Origin: an uncultured Oscillospiraceae bacterium
GTDB lineage: Bacteria > Bacillota > Clostridia > Oscillospirales > Oscillospiraceae
Assembly (NCBI GenBank): GCA_934622035.1
Contig: CAKTVG010000020.1
Coordinates: 1 to 50,894 of the forward strand
Reading direction: 5' to 3'
DNA length: 50,894 nt
Under the pieces are notes generated by a model, which was not told the DNA's origin, did no database searches, and saw nothing but the letters and a program-made list of their open reading frames with translations. The position numbers and the translations under genes were made by a program. Below, piece after piece: positions 7,601 through 15,823 of this stretch (within the stretch, counting starts at the first letter, position 1; each line of letters begins with the position of its first letter).

Positions 7601-10600
7601 GCGCCCGATCCCACGCCTGACCCCGATCCCGACCCTGAGCCGGAGAGAGATTACCTTCTCGGCACTATGCCGAACCAGGAGACCGCAGAGATCGGGCAGA
7701 ATTCCGCATGGCTCACATGGTCTGACAATGGTTGGGTCGATAAGGGCTGGAGCGCACAGCCGGAGGTCACTCTGACGGCGGGCGAGGCCATTACCCCCAT
7801 CGGAACGCAGAAATCCGTCATCATTGACAGCCCGAACAGAGAGGGCTACTCCAGCGGCAGAGAAGACGGCAAGAATACCGCCGCATTTATTAAGGTAGGT
7901 ATGAATAACTGCCAGCTCAACATTGCTGAGCAGGACGTCCTGTTCTACATCGAGCTGCCCGCTGGGACGTCGAGCATCCGTGTTGACAGTATCAGCTTCA
8001 GCGGCGGCACGATGACGCCCGCAGGCGGTAAACTGCCCTATCAATATTTGGCGTTGGACGGCGAAGGCTGGGTGGACGGTCTGACCGACGACAACAAGCA
8101 GGTCGATCTGACTGACGGCTTCAAGGGTTATGTCCGCCTGCGCATCAGCGAGGCCAACGGCTGGTGGTGGCAGAGCCATGATTCCACCGACGCTTCCTGG
8201 AAAACCGAAACGCTGCCCATGGAATTCTTCACCTTCCGCTGCGCACGCTTTGGCGGTGATTACGGCTCGGTGAAGTTTGGCGGCGTGTGGTTTATCAGCA
8301 AAGAGGACTATATTACCATTAAGGTGGACGACGGTGAGGTTCTCAAGATGACCAAGACTTCGACACCTGCTCCTGATCCGGATCCCGACCCTGACCCTGA
8401 TCCCGAACCAGAGAGAGATTACCTCCTCGGCAGCATGGTCAAGCAGGAGGAAGCTGACATCGGCGCGGCCTCCACGCTGATCGGCATCAATAACGATAAT
8501 GCGTTCTGGGGCACTGCGTCTCAGGCGACGGCAACGGCGGCTGACGGTATCACCATCATCGGCGACCAGAAGGCCACGATTATCGGCAGTGCAATCGAAG
8601 AAGGCTTCGGCAACAGCCAGACCTCCCCGCTGTTCACCGTAAACTGCGGCTGGCAGGTGCTTGATCTCAAGACGCAGGACGTGATGTTCTATATTGAGAT
8701 GCCTGTTACAGGCAAGGGCACGAGCGACCTGCGCATCTGGGATCTGACCTGTGACAATTGGAGCTTCTGGGTCAACACCCGCGGCATGAAGTACCAGTAC
8801 CTTGCCATTGACGGCAGTGGCTGGGTTGATGGCAGCGCTCCTCTCGACGAGAATAACAAGCAGCTCGTCCTGCCGGACGGCTTCAAGGGCTATGTCCGCA
8901 TGAAGATTGACACGGCAAAGAATGTCGCGGACAAGGAAAACCTCACGGTGCAGAGCTTCTCGTTCTATGCCGGTACCTTCGGCGGCGATTACGGCCCGAT
9001 CAAGTTCGGCGGCGTCTGGTTCGTCAGCAAGGAGAATTATCTTACGATTAAGGTAGACGACGGCGAGGTCGTCAAGATGACCAGAGCTTCGACGCCTGAT
9101 CCGGATCCCGACCCTGATCCCGATCCGGACGACCGCGATTACCTCATCGGCACCATGCCGAATGAGGAGACCGGCGAGACCGGCGAAAAATCCACGCTTG
9201 TTACGATGGACGACGGCACGAAGTGGTGGGGGAAGGAATCCCAGTCCACCATGCTTGCGGGCGATGGCATCACCATCATCGGCGACCAGAAGGCCACAAT
9301 CATTGACAGCCCGATCGAAGAGGGCTATGGCAACAAGCAGACCTCTCCTTTGTATACTGTGAGCTGCGGCTGGAAGGATCTCGATACCACGACACAGGAT
9401 CTCATGTTCTACATTGAACTGCCTGAAGCCAGCTCCAGCATCCGCCTTTGGGACATCACCTGCAACAACTGGGGCTTCTGGGTGGCTCCCGGCGGCATGA
9501 AGTATCAGTACCTTGAAATGGACTCCAACCAGTGGATGAACGGTACGATCTCCGTCGACGGCAACAAGCAGCTCAACCTGCCGGATGGATTCAGGGGCTA
9601 TGTCCGCCTGCAAATCAACACGGCCGGAAATGCGGAGAAGTTCCCCGATAAGACGCTGAAGATTCAGAGCTTCTCCTTCCGCGGAGATGTCTTCGGCGGC
9701 GATAACGGCCCGATCAAGCTCGGCGGCGTGTGGTTCGTTTCCAAAGAAGAATACATTAAGATCAAGGTGGACGACGGCGAGGTCCTGAAAATGACAGAGG
9801 CTTCCGCCCCCGGCCCCGTGGACCCGGTCGAGCCGGTGGATCCGGTCGATCCGGACGATCCCAACCGCGACTATATCATCGGTACCATGCCGGATCAGGA
9901 AACCGCAGCGGACGGCAAGAGCTCCAAGCTCGTCAAGATCACGGATGACACGAAATGGTGGGGCATTGCCACACAGTCCAAGGCGGTTTCCGCTGACGGC
10001 ATTACTATCATCGGCGATCAGAAAGCCGTTATCGTGGACAGCCCGATCATTGAGGGCTATGAAAACAAGAGCACCTCTGCACTCTACGAGGTGAGCTGCG
10101 GCTGGAAGGAGCTTGATCTCAAGACGCAGGATGTCATGTTCTATCTGGAGCTGCCGGTCAGTGGCAGAGGCAGCAGCGGCATCCGTCTGTGGGACCTGGC
10201 CTGCAACAGCTATTCCTTCTGGGTCAATACCCGCGGCATGAAGTATCAGTACCTCTCCATGGACAGCAAGGAATGGGTGGATGGCCAGATCGGCACGGAC
10301 GATAACAAGCAGATCGACCTGCCCGACGGCTTCAAGGGCTATATCCGCCTGAAGGTCGACACTGCGCAGAACACCGGCGACAAAGAAAAGCTGCAAATCC
10401 AGAGCTTCTCCTTCCGCCCCGGCACCTTCGGCGCCGAGTACGGCCCGATGAAGATCGGCGGCGTGTGGTATGTCAGCAAGGAAAACTTCTGCTACATCCG
10501 CGTGGACGGCGCAGCCAAGAAGGTCATGACCACTTATTGGCAGCACAATGACGAGCTCCTCGACGAGTTCCACGAGCTGCTTGAGAAGCTGACGGACAAG

Positions 10601-11164
10601 GATCTCTCCGCAGCGCCTACCGTTGACCGTTTGCAGAGTCTGTATGAATCCATGAGCGAGGAATATCGCGGAAAGGTCACGCAGGAGGAGCTGGACAAGC
10701 TCAACGAGTACGCGGCCGTGATCGAGGCCTACCGTCCCGAGTTCATCGGCGCAACGCTGAAGAAGTACGGCTCCAAGCCGCAGTCTGCAAAGGTCGGCTG
10801 GACGATCGATGAAGCGCTCGCAAAGAAGAATGGCTACAAGGTCGTGTCCAGTGGCTCTGTGATGCTATTTGGCAGAAACTACGATGGCAAGAGCCTGATC
10901 GACGAAACGACGCCCGATGTTACGAAGATGGCAGGCAAGACCGCCAGCGGCTACTACTATGCAACGACAGACGTTGACAAGAGCGACTACAAGCAGGCGA
11001 TGCTCCTGCGCTGCTATGTCGTCTACGAGGATTCCAAGACCGGTGAACAGTACACCGTCTGGTGCGGCATGTACACTGACAAGTCCGGCCAGACGACACC
11101 CTATATGAAGTGTAGCCTGTATGAGGTCGCCGCTTACTTCGGCGTACCGCTGTATGCGAATTGA
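4670..11164 (+). CDS. giant secreted surface protein with eight ~240-aa repeats
   Basis: About 2,164 aa. The GTG at 4670 is preferred because GGAAGGAAGG sits about 9 bp upstream; ATG 4649 and GTG 4661 are in frame but lack a site. A basic N-terminus, a hydrophobic stretch (LLSLALCIVMCMAPVISA) and a likely cleavage after Ala make a Sec signal peptide. Eight modules follow, each with QDVMFYIELP, a Trp-rich middle, GFKGYVRL and GGVWFVSK in fixed order, as expected of a beta-sandwich binding domain. Asp-Pro linkers separate repeats 4-8. The last ~200 residues are a different, partly helical domain. I see no LPxTG, dockerin, SLH or C-terminal membrane helix, so attachment is unexplained. First gene of the operon; inferred role is glycan capture at the cell surface. 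No named family recognised. Confidence 0.85.
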   Translation: MNRARNNQKWKRLLSLALCIVMCMAPVISAANVRAVAPETMEATSVALPEEKVNDTSTTVKVAEEEVNGAASYWWGTASQATAKIGSAITEISDRHSVTFDSPIEEGYENKKTSSYFEINTSWAAFDMANQDLMFYIELPEAASSLRMKHICADSWAKWPAPAGMKYQYLAADGATWQEGVIDTNKEIALTSGFKGYVRLLLNTATNCESYQDASIKLQFFAFRIGAFGGSYGPAKLGGVWFVSKGEAYKVSVDGGSEASLTTAEPQPSTGSEKPGWTGDVLTATVPAEESAAIGETSAWLSWSDKGWGAAPEVTLTAGEAITPIGTQKSVLMESPKLEGYKSGGTKNSYPIFKVNMNSSQLNIAEQDVMFYLELPAGTTSIRLDGISLSSGTMTPAGGNLPYQYLTMDSKVWVDGVTDGNKQIDLTDGFKGYVRLRISEANGWWWQGHDSTDDSWKTTTRPMENFTFHCARFGGEAGALKFGGVWFVSKEDTRYIKVGEGEIVRMTTPVDPTWITATSVYDETAAVGESSAVTNWEDQKWGRVPLATTIVGEGINPIHDGQKSLIIDSTQHEGYHLDVSSERSHAKFDVSISDASFDMASQALMLYIEMPESAESLRMVNVFFKNGGTLSPYVSSGLIYDYIAADGNEWVTGKTMDANGQIDLPGGFKGYVRIDVTGATGWWWENHGNSGENSAWKTQTATLTDVVFKLAKFGGDLGAFKLGGIWVVSKEEFTDISVNGTDAVAMTTYVAPEPVMQAVSVAKEADPITTWDSKVSYTDNDSWKTIDSKAQITLGESITKISNRKSVGIDSEIPEGYKNDGTTTWPLFRVATSATMNADEQDLMLYVELPATMSSFRIQDVTCSGWSFWLAPGNMQFKYLAMDSNDWVEGTISNDGNKQLDLPQGFKGYIRLVLSSAGNYSELGENAASLWIDALHFRAERFGGELGALKLGGVWFVSKTDTYMVSVDGGEAIKLTNAPDPTPDPDPDPEPERDYLLGTMPNQETAEIGQNSAWLTWSDNGWVDKGWSAQPEVTLTAGEAITPIGTQKSVIIDSPNREGYSSGREDGKNTAAFIKVGMNNCQLNIAEQDVLFYIELPAGTSSIRVDSISFSGGTMTPAGGKLPYQYLALDGEGWVDGLTDDNKQVDLTDGFKGYVRLRISEANGWWWQSHDSTDASWKTETLPMEFFTFRCARFGGDYGSVKFGGVWFISKEDYITIKVDDGEVLKMTKTSTPAPDPDPDPDPDPEPERDYLLGSMVKQEEADIGAASTLIGINNDNAFWGTASQATATAADGITIIGDQKATIIGSAIEEGFGNSQTSPLFTVNCGWQVLDLKTQDVMFYIEMPVTGKGTSDLRIWDLTCDNWSFWVNTRGMKYQYLAIDGSGWVDGSAPLDENNKQLVLPDGFKGYVRMKIDTAKNVADKENLTVQSFSFYAGTFGGDYGPIKFGGVWFVSKENYLTIKVDDGEVVKMTRASTPDPDPDPDPDPDDRDYLIGTMPNEETGETGEKSTLVTMDDGTKWWGKESQSTMLAGDGITIIGDQKATIIDSPIEEGYGNKQTSPLYTVSCGWKDLDTTTQDLMFYIELPEASSSIRLWDITCNNWGFWVAPGGMKYQYLEMDSNQWMNGTISVDGNKQLNLPDGFRGYVRLQINTAGNAEKFPDKTLKIQSFSFRGDVFGGDNGPIKLGGVWFVSKEEYIKIKVDDGEVLKMTEASAPGPVDPVEPVDPVDPDDPNRDYIIGTMPDQETAADGKSSKLVKITDDTKWWGIATQSKAVSADGITIIGDQKAVIVDSPIIEGYENKSTSALYEVSCGWKELDLKTQDVMFYLELPVSGRGSSGIRLWDLACNSYSFWVNTRGMKYQYLSMDSKEWVDGQIGTDDNKQIDLPDGFKGYIRLKVDTAQNTGDKEKLQIQSFSFRPGTFGAEYGPMKIGGVWYVSKENFCYIRVDGAAKKVMTTYWQHNDELLDEFHELLEKLTDKDLSAAPTVDRLQSLYESMSEEYRGKVTQEELDKLNEYAAVIEAYRPEFIGATLKKYGSKPQSAKVGWTIDEALAKKNGYKVVSSGSVMLFGRNYDGKSLIDETTPDVTKMAGKTASGYYYATTDVDKSDYKQAMLLRCYVVYEDSKTGEQYTVWCGMYTDKSGQTTPYMKCSLYEVAAYFGVPLYAN
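4790..10530 (+). repeat. eight tandem protein modules inside the surface-protein gene
   Basis: Approximate module spans: 4790-5455, 5515-6195, 6215-6910, 6940-7600, 7650-8355, 8425-9080, 9140-9800, 9870-10530. The GFKGY codons fall near 5246, 5954, 6668, 7382, 8117, 8879, 9587 and 10328, a period of 236-254 codons. Modules 2 and 5 resemble each other most (shared TPIGTQKSV and RISEANGWWWQ), as do 6, 7 and 8 (shared TIIGDQKA), so the array grew by more than one round of duplication. Confidence 0.9.
7606..9870 (+). repeat. Asp-Pro-rich linkers between modules 4 to 8
   Basis: Linkers built of repeated DP pairs lie near 7606-7650, 8370-8420 and 9095-9140; a VDPVEP-type version lies near 9815-9865. 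Each is followed by RDY and a hydrophobic I/L-G. Such acidic Pro-rich linkers are stiff spacers in secreted modular proteins. Modules 1 to 4 are joined without them. Confidence 0.85.
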
Positions 11165-11178
11165 AAGCGGGGTTCGAT

Positions 11179-12309
11179 ATGAAGAAAAAATACTGCAAAT
11201 TTTTGATCGCCGCCGTGGCATTGCTGCTTAGCGCAGCAATGCTGCTCAGCGGCTGCGGCCCGACTTCGTCGGAGGAGGAACTGAACGGTATGCAGCAGGG
11301 AGACAAACTCGGACAATCCTACGGCGACGACGGATCTGTCACCAATCTGGGCAAGAACGCGCCCATTGTGGAGCTGAAGCCCGGCGAGCGTCCCTATCGC
11401 AGCAAGGGCAAATGGGTCTCCGTTGCCGACGGCGACGTCGTCGCGGATTTCAAGGTCACGACCTTCAACGTCGGCCAGTGGTACCACGGCACGACCAACC
11501 TGAACGTCTGGGGCGCACAGGAGACCGTCCACCCCGGCATCACGCCCGAGCGCGTCATGAACGGCTACAATCAGTGGATGAAGGCTTTCCCGGAATACGA
11601 CGCGGATCTGATCTGCGCGCAGGAGGTCAACCCGATCTTCATGATCGACAGCAAGAAGGACCTCACTCTCACGTCTGAAGAAGTGCTCAAGGACTATTTC
11701 AAGGAAATCCATTCCTTCGAGGGCAAGACGGCCAACACCCGCCTGACAATGTGGAACGCGATTCTCATCCCGAATGCCTCCGGCCTGACCCTGAAAAATG
11801 TCACAAGCGGCTACCTGTGCGGCGGCGACCCCGAGATTCAGCGCCTGTATGTCAAGGGCTATGTGACCGTCAAGGGCCACGACATTGCAATCTTCTGCGT
11901 TCACCTCCAGCCGATGAACTTCGGCGGCGAGGATGGCCGTAAGCAGGCCTTTGCCGAGCTGGCCGAGCTGATGAGCCAGGAGGAATACGCCGTCGCAATG
12001 GGCGATATGAACGTCGAGCAGGGCCTGTATGAGTATGGTCTGATGCTCAGCTACGGCTATAACATGGCAAACGGCGGCGCGTTTGGCTCCTTCAACACCT
12101 ATGAATACGGTACGACCGAGTACATTGACAATGTCTTTACGACCAACAACATTGAGATCGTCTATGCCGAAAGTGAGCCTGGCATGGTCGGCGCTTCCGA
12201 TCATTATCCCATGAGCGCGTGGCTTGTTATCAAGGACGAGCAGCACACCAACAAAAACCCGAATCCCATCGCTGAGGATGGATATATGGAAGGATGGTAT
12301 AAGCCGTGA
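11179..12309 (+). CDS. secreted endonuclease/exonuclease/phosphatase-fold lipoprotein
   Basis: 376 aa from ATG 11179, which has AAAGCGGGG 6-7 bp upstream; a TTG at 11161 is less likely. The signal peptide ends in a lipobox (LLSGC), so the protein is lipid-anchored outside. The DNase I-like (EEP) fold is shown by its motifs in order: FNVGQW with Asn97, AQEVN with Glu149, CVHLQP (His in the 'HL' motif), GDMN with Asp276/Asn278, and SDHYP with Asp341/His342. All metal and catalytic residues of the family are present. Members cut DNA, sphingomyelin, inositol phosphates or other phosphodiesters; the sequence does not say which. Its position second in a glycan operon is unusual. It may remove phosphate-linked decorations or attack nucleic acid; both are inference. 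Confidence 0.85.
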   Translation: MKKKYCKFLIAAVALLLSAAMLLSGCGPTSSEEELNGMQQGDKLGQSYGDDGSVTNLGKNAPIVELKPGERPYRSKGKWVSVADGDVVADFKVTTFNVGQWYHGTTNLNVWGAQETVHPGITPERVMNGYNQWMKAFPEYDADLICAQEVNPIFMIDSKKDLTLTSEEVLKDYFKEIHSFEGKTANTRLTMWNAILIPNASGLTLKNVTSGYLCGGDPEIQRLYVKGYVTVKGHDIAIFCVHLQPMNFGGEDGRKQAFAELAELMSQEEYAVAMGDMNVEQGLYEYGLMLSYGYNMANGGAFGSFNTYEYGTTEYIDNVFTTNNIEIVYAESEPGMVGASDHYPMSAWLVIKDEQHTNKNPNPIAEDGYMEGWYKP

Positions 12310-14345
12310 AAAAAGGTTTCCGAAGAATCCTGACCGCACTGCTGTGCCTGACGCTCCTGCTCTCCACCGCGGCCGTCAGCCTCACCGCCTCTGCGGCGGG
12401 AGGCTCCATGACGGCGACGGTCTGGGAGGACTTCAGCGGCTATGAGGTCGGCACCAAGGTCAAGCTCAAGCAGATCGAATGCACGGAGGACGAGGGCTTC
12501 GTCCAGACCGTCAACACGCTCGGCGCCATCGGCGGTGTGAACGCCATGCAGTTCGGTTATACCTCGCTGCGCGGCTATTACTCCGTTCCCGGCGACCAGG
12601 GCTTCAAGCTCAACTTCAACAAGCCGAAGTCCCTCGCTGGCATCGATGCCATCATGCTCTATGTGAAAATGCCGCTCTCCCGTGCGGACGACCTCGGCAA
12701 CAACTGGGGCAAGGACGGCATCGCGCCGATGATGTATCTCGGCAACGAGACGTGGGTGCAGATCAAGGGCAACCAGAAGATCAGCTACCTGCCCATCAAC
12801 AGCAGCGAGTGGAAAACCATCGATTCCATGGGCCTTTATATCGACCTACCCTCCGGCTTTGAGGGCTATGTAAAAATCCCCGTCGATTATTACAAGGCCG
12901 ATAACCTGACCGACGACATCCGCAACCACAGTGTCGAATACATGATCTTCCAGTTCGGCACCATGGGCGGCCAGAGCGGCAGCGCTTATATCAACGCCAT
13001 TTATGGCGTGACCTCCGACAGCAACAGCACCATGGTCCGCCTGAACGGGGACACAACGCCGCGCTTCCTCCTTTCCGGTGCGACGCAGGGCGACACCGCT
13101 CCGCAGGCAACGCTTCTGGAAAAGGCTATGAAGGCCGAAGTGCTTCAGGACTATTCCAGCTATCCCGTTGGCTATGATCTCGTTGCAAACGGCATGGGCA
13201 CGATCCAGAACAAGCCGGATGCGACCATGACCCTGACCGACAGTGTCGGCGGCTTCTTCGGCACGCCGAGCATCAAGCTCTCCGCAAAGACCTACGGCGG
13301 CTTCCACGATTCCGACCCCTACTATGACGTCCGCTATCCCGGCCTGCTGGACATCAGCGATATGAAGGCATTCCTGTTCTACGTCAAGTGCGCGGCGCCG
13401 CATCCGCAGAAGCCGACCTGCTCTGCCATCCGCTTTAACCTGCACACCAGCAAGGACAATGTCGATACATGGACGCTGCTGGGCAACAGCACGATCCTCG
13501 CGATGGAAAAGGGCACCGGCGTCTGGAAAAGCTACGCAGCACACGGCGACGGCAACGGCATCGTCGATCTGCCCGTGAATTTTGAGGGCTACATTCTTGT
13601 TGAGATCGACAAGATGCTCACCCACCCCATCGCGGAGGATATGCAAGGCAGAAAGCTCATTTCCTCGACCTTCCAGTTTCAGGCGGTCGGCGGCGAGTGC
13701 GGCGACGGCTACATCGGGCCGCTGTACATGATTACCGACATGGAGGGCAAGAACAACAAGATCGTCACATTTGATGATTGCGATGTGTTCAGTATTGCGA
13801 CAGATTCCTACGCGACCGACAACGACCTTCTGAACATCGGCCCGGTCGTTGGGCGCACCTATGATTCCTTCCCGCTGAACACGGTCGAAACCTATCCGGA
13901 GATCCGTGCGGTCACGAAGGACAGCGCCGTCGTCGAATGGCAGCCGACCGAGAAAGCCGCGCAGTACCGCGTGGACGTTTACACCGAGGACACCAGCACA
14001 GGCTCGTTTGCGTATCTCTGCACCCATTCGCTCCTGAGCAGGGAATGTGCGCTCAAGCTGACCGGCCTTACCGAAGGCAAGAACTACTATACGGTGGTCG
14101 TTGCGACGGACGAGTCCGGTACGGAGCTTGCGACCTATAACAGCCAGACCTTCTCCACGCGCGAGGACAGCAGCGAGTACCACGACGAGCGCGTGACGCA
14201 CACCTCTACCGTGACGGTCGAGCAGCCCGCCGCAGTCAACTGGACGCTGATCATCGCGATCGCGGCAGGCGCGGTTGTTCTGATCGTGGTAGGAATCGTT
14301 CTGATCATCGTGTCGAAAAAACGCAAAGTGAGGGTGAAGAAATGA
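12306..14345 (+). CDS. membrane-anchored surface protein with two binding-type modules and an FN3 domain
   Basis: 679 aa; the GTG start overlaps the previous stop by 4 bp. A Sec signal peptide (to about residue 31) is followed by two modules (about 40-255 and 275-500). These share with the giant surface protein the order 'xxMLYVKMP/FLFYVK', a Trp block, DLPxxFEGYxxxxID and FQFxxxGG, so they are distant relatives of its repeats. Residues about 530-625 fit a fibronectin type III domain (VEWQPTEKAAQYRVDVY, LTGLTEGKNYYTVVVA). A transmembrane helix (about 645-670) and a basic tail (KKRKVRVKK) anchor it with the modules outside. It probably works with the giant protein in binding the same glycan. 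No catalytic motif is seen. Confidence 0.75.
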   Translation: MKKGFRRILTALLCLTLLLSTAAVSLTASAAGGSMTATVWEDFSGYEVGTKVKLKQIECTEDEGFVQTVNTLGAIGGVNAMQFGYTSLRGYYSVPGDQGFKLNFNKPKSLAGIDAIMLYVKMPLSRADDLGNNWGKDGIAPMMYLGNETWVQIKGNQKISYLPINSSEWKTIDSMGLYIDLPSGFEGYVKIPVDYYKADNLTDDIRNHSVEYMIFQFGTMGGQSGSAYINAIYGVTSDSNSTMVRLNGDTTPRFLLSGATQGDTAPQATLLEKAMKAEVLQDYSSYPVGYDLVANGMGTIQNKPDATMTLTDSVGGFFGTPSIKLSAKTYGGFHDSDPYYDVRYPGLLDISDMKAFLFYVKCAAPHPQKPTCSAIRFNLHTSKDNVDTWTLLGNSTILAMEKGTGVWKSYAAHGDGNGIVDLPVNFEGYILVEIDKMLTHPIAEDMQGRKLISSTFQFQAVGGECGDGYIGPLYMITDMEGKNNKIVTFDDCDVFSIATDSYATDNDLLNIGPVVGRTYDSFPLNTVETYPEIRAVTKDSAVVEWQPTEKAAQYRVDVYTEDTSTGSFAYLCTHSLLSRECALKLTGLTEGKNYYTVVVATDESGTELATYNSQTFSTREDSSEYHDERVTHTSTVTVEQPAAVNWTLIIAIAAGAVVLIVVGIVLIIVSKKRKVRVKK

Positions 14346-15823
14346 AAAGAATCATTGCTTTCGTGATCGTCCTTGCCTGCGTACTGAGCCTGTGTGCCTG
14401 CGTGGGAAACGGCACGGGCAGCAAGGTCGATGAAACGATCGAATTAAAACCGCTGGACGCTTCCCAGTCCTTTATGCTAAACTATAATCCTGACCGTGCG
14501 TGGCGCGGCGAGGCCTATGTCAACGTCGGCAACTCCATGGACGACGGTCACACGCCGCAGGAGGATCCTACGGTCAACGTCCGCCGCTTCGTCGAGAAGT
14601 ATTCCGCGTACAGTCCGCAGCTCTGCCAGGTGTATTTCTACCTCTCGGCTTATAAAGACAAGGACGAGATTGATGACTACGGCATGGAGCGGATGCAGCA
14701 GGTGTTTGACTGCGCCAAGGAGCTTGGCATCAAGCTCAATGTGCGCTTTGCCTACCAGTGGGGTATGTCCGGACGCGGCGAGGCCAGCGACGATGTTATG
14801 CTTGCGCATATGAAGCAGCTCCGCACGCTGCTGGAGAAGAACATCGACGTGATCCACGTGGTTGAGGCCGGTTTCCTTGGCGCTTGGGGCGAGTGGCATT
14901 CCTATAAGGATTTCCACAACGAGACGGCCATTCTGCGCGGTATTCTGGAAATGGTTCCGGAGCCTTTGTACGTGCAGGTGCGTAAGCCGGAGTACAAGGA
15001 TCTTATTCTTGACACCGAGCCGGAATACGCCCGCATCGGCTTCCACGACGACGCCTTTTTCGGCTATCGCTACTGCGCCGACGCCGACCTGAACCCCGGC
15101 AACGACGGCTGGAATCAGATCGTGAAGGAATCTCCCTATGTGCCGGTTGGCGGCGAAACCTTCTGGGGCTACGAGAGCAACGAGAAGGTCAACGGCTTTG
15201 ACGCGATCAAGCAGTTCAGCGCGTTCCGTCAGAACTCCTTCAGCATTTTCCATATGTTCATTGAGGACGGGGTCGGCAAAGGCTACGAGATCGAGAAGTG
15301 GACGACCCTGCCCATCACCAAGGACTGGCTGGACAGCAACGGCCTCCTTTACAGCCCCAACTGGTTCGGCGAGGACGGTCAGAAGGAGAGAACTGTTTTT
15401 GACTATGTCAGCGATTATCTCGGCTACCGCATCGAGGGCCAGTCTGCGCATGTCGCAGGCAGCATCGAAGCCGGCGGCAGAGTGAAGGCTGAGTTCAAGC
15501 TCATCAACTACGGCTTCTCCGCAGCTTTCAATATGTACAGCGGCTTTGCCATTCTGGACAAGGACGGTAATCTCGTCGCAGAGTATCCGGCGGGTGAACC
15601 AGCGACATGGAACAGCCGCGACCCGGAGAACTACGAGGATGCCGCGCCCATCGAATACACCATCAGCGCCGACATGATCCTGCCTGAGCAGGCGGGCGAG
15701 TACCAGCTGGCTTTCTATCTGAAGAACAGCGCCGGAACCGGCGCGCGCCTGAACAACGACCTGACCTATAACAACGGGTATTCCGTATTCTACACCTTTA
15801 CCATCGAGGAAGGAGCAAATTGA
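14342..15823 (+). CDS. DUF4832/DUF4874-type lipoprotein (paralogue 1)
   Basis: 493 aa, ATGA overlap with the previous gene. Lipobox LCAC gives a lipid-anchored exported protein. The N-terminal half looks like a TIM-barrel: NPDRAWRGEAYV, YFYLSAY, LGIKLNVRFAYQWG, VVEAGFLGAWGEWHSY and YVQVRKPEYK are spaced like strand ends of a (beta/alpha)8 enzyme. The GWGEWH-like loop with Glu is a plausible active site. The C-terminal ~120 residues form a beta-sandwich ending in QLAFYLKNSAGTGARL. This matches my memory of the DUF4874-DUF4832 pair, whose activity is not established. A second copy is at 32649-34172; the two are clearly paralogous (shared AGFLGAWGEWHSYK and FYLKNSAGTGARL). It may be an uncharacterised extracellular glycosidase. 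Confidence 0.75.
   Translation: MKRIIAFVIVLACVLSLCACVGNGTGSKVDETIELKPLDASQSFMLNYNPDRAWRGEAYVNVGNSMDDGHTPQEDPTVNVRRFVEKYSAYSPQLCQVYFYLSAYKDKDEIDDYGMERMQQVFDCAKELGIKLNVRFAYQWGMSGRGEASDDVMLAHMKQLRTLLEKNIDVIHVVEAGFLGAWGEWHSYKDFHNETAILRGILEMVPEPLYVQVRKPEYKDLILDTEPEYARIGFHDDAFFGYRYCADADLNPGNDGWNQIVKESPYVPVGGETFWGYESNEKVNGFDAIKQFSAFRQNSFSIFHMFIEDGVGKGYEIEKWTTLPITKDWLDSNGLLYSPNWFGEDGQKERTVFDYVSDYLGYRIEGQSAHVAGSIEAGGRVKAEFKLINYGFSAAFNMYSGFAILDKDGNLVAEYPAGEPATWNSRDPENYEDAAPIEYTISADMILPEQAGEYQLAFYLKNSAGTGARLNNDLTYNNGYSVFYTFTIEEGAN

Noticed and set aside
7606..9140. DPDPDPD stretches as possible dockerin or thrombospondin type 3 calcium loops
   Set aside because: The pattern is plain alternating Asp-Pro without the Asn/Gly spacing of calcium-binding loops, so linkers are the simplest explanation.
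5240..10345. Short exact repeats about every 710-760 bp that look at first like a repeat array
   Set aside because: They are codons of the GFKGYVRL and GGVWFVSK motifs in the repeated protein domain. Spacing is far too long for CRISPR and the reading frame is continuous.
7415..10573. Long open frame on the minus strand, antisense to the giant surface-protein gene
   Set aside because: It mirrors the codon bias and repeats of the sense gene. It has no ribosome site, no recognisable domain, and the repeats on the plus strand conserve protein motifs, not this frame.
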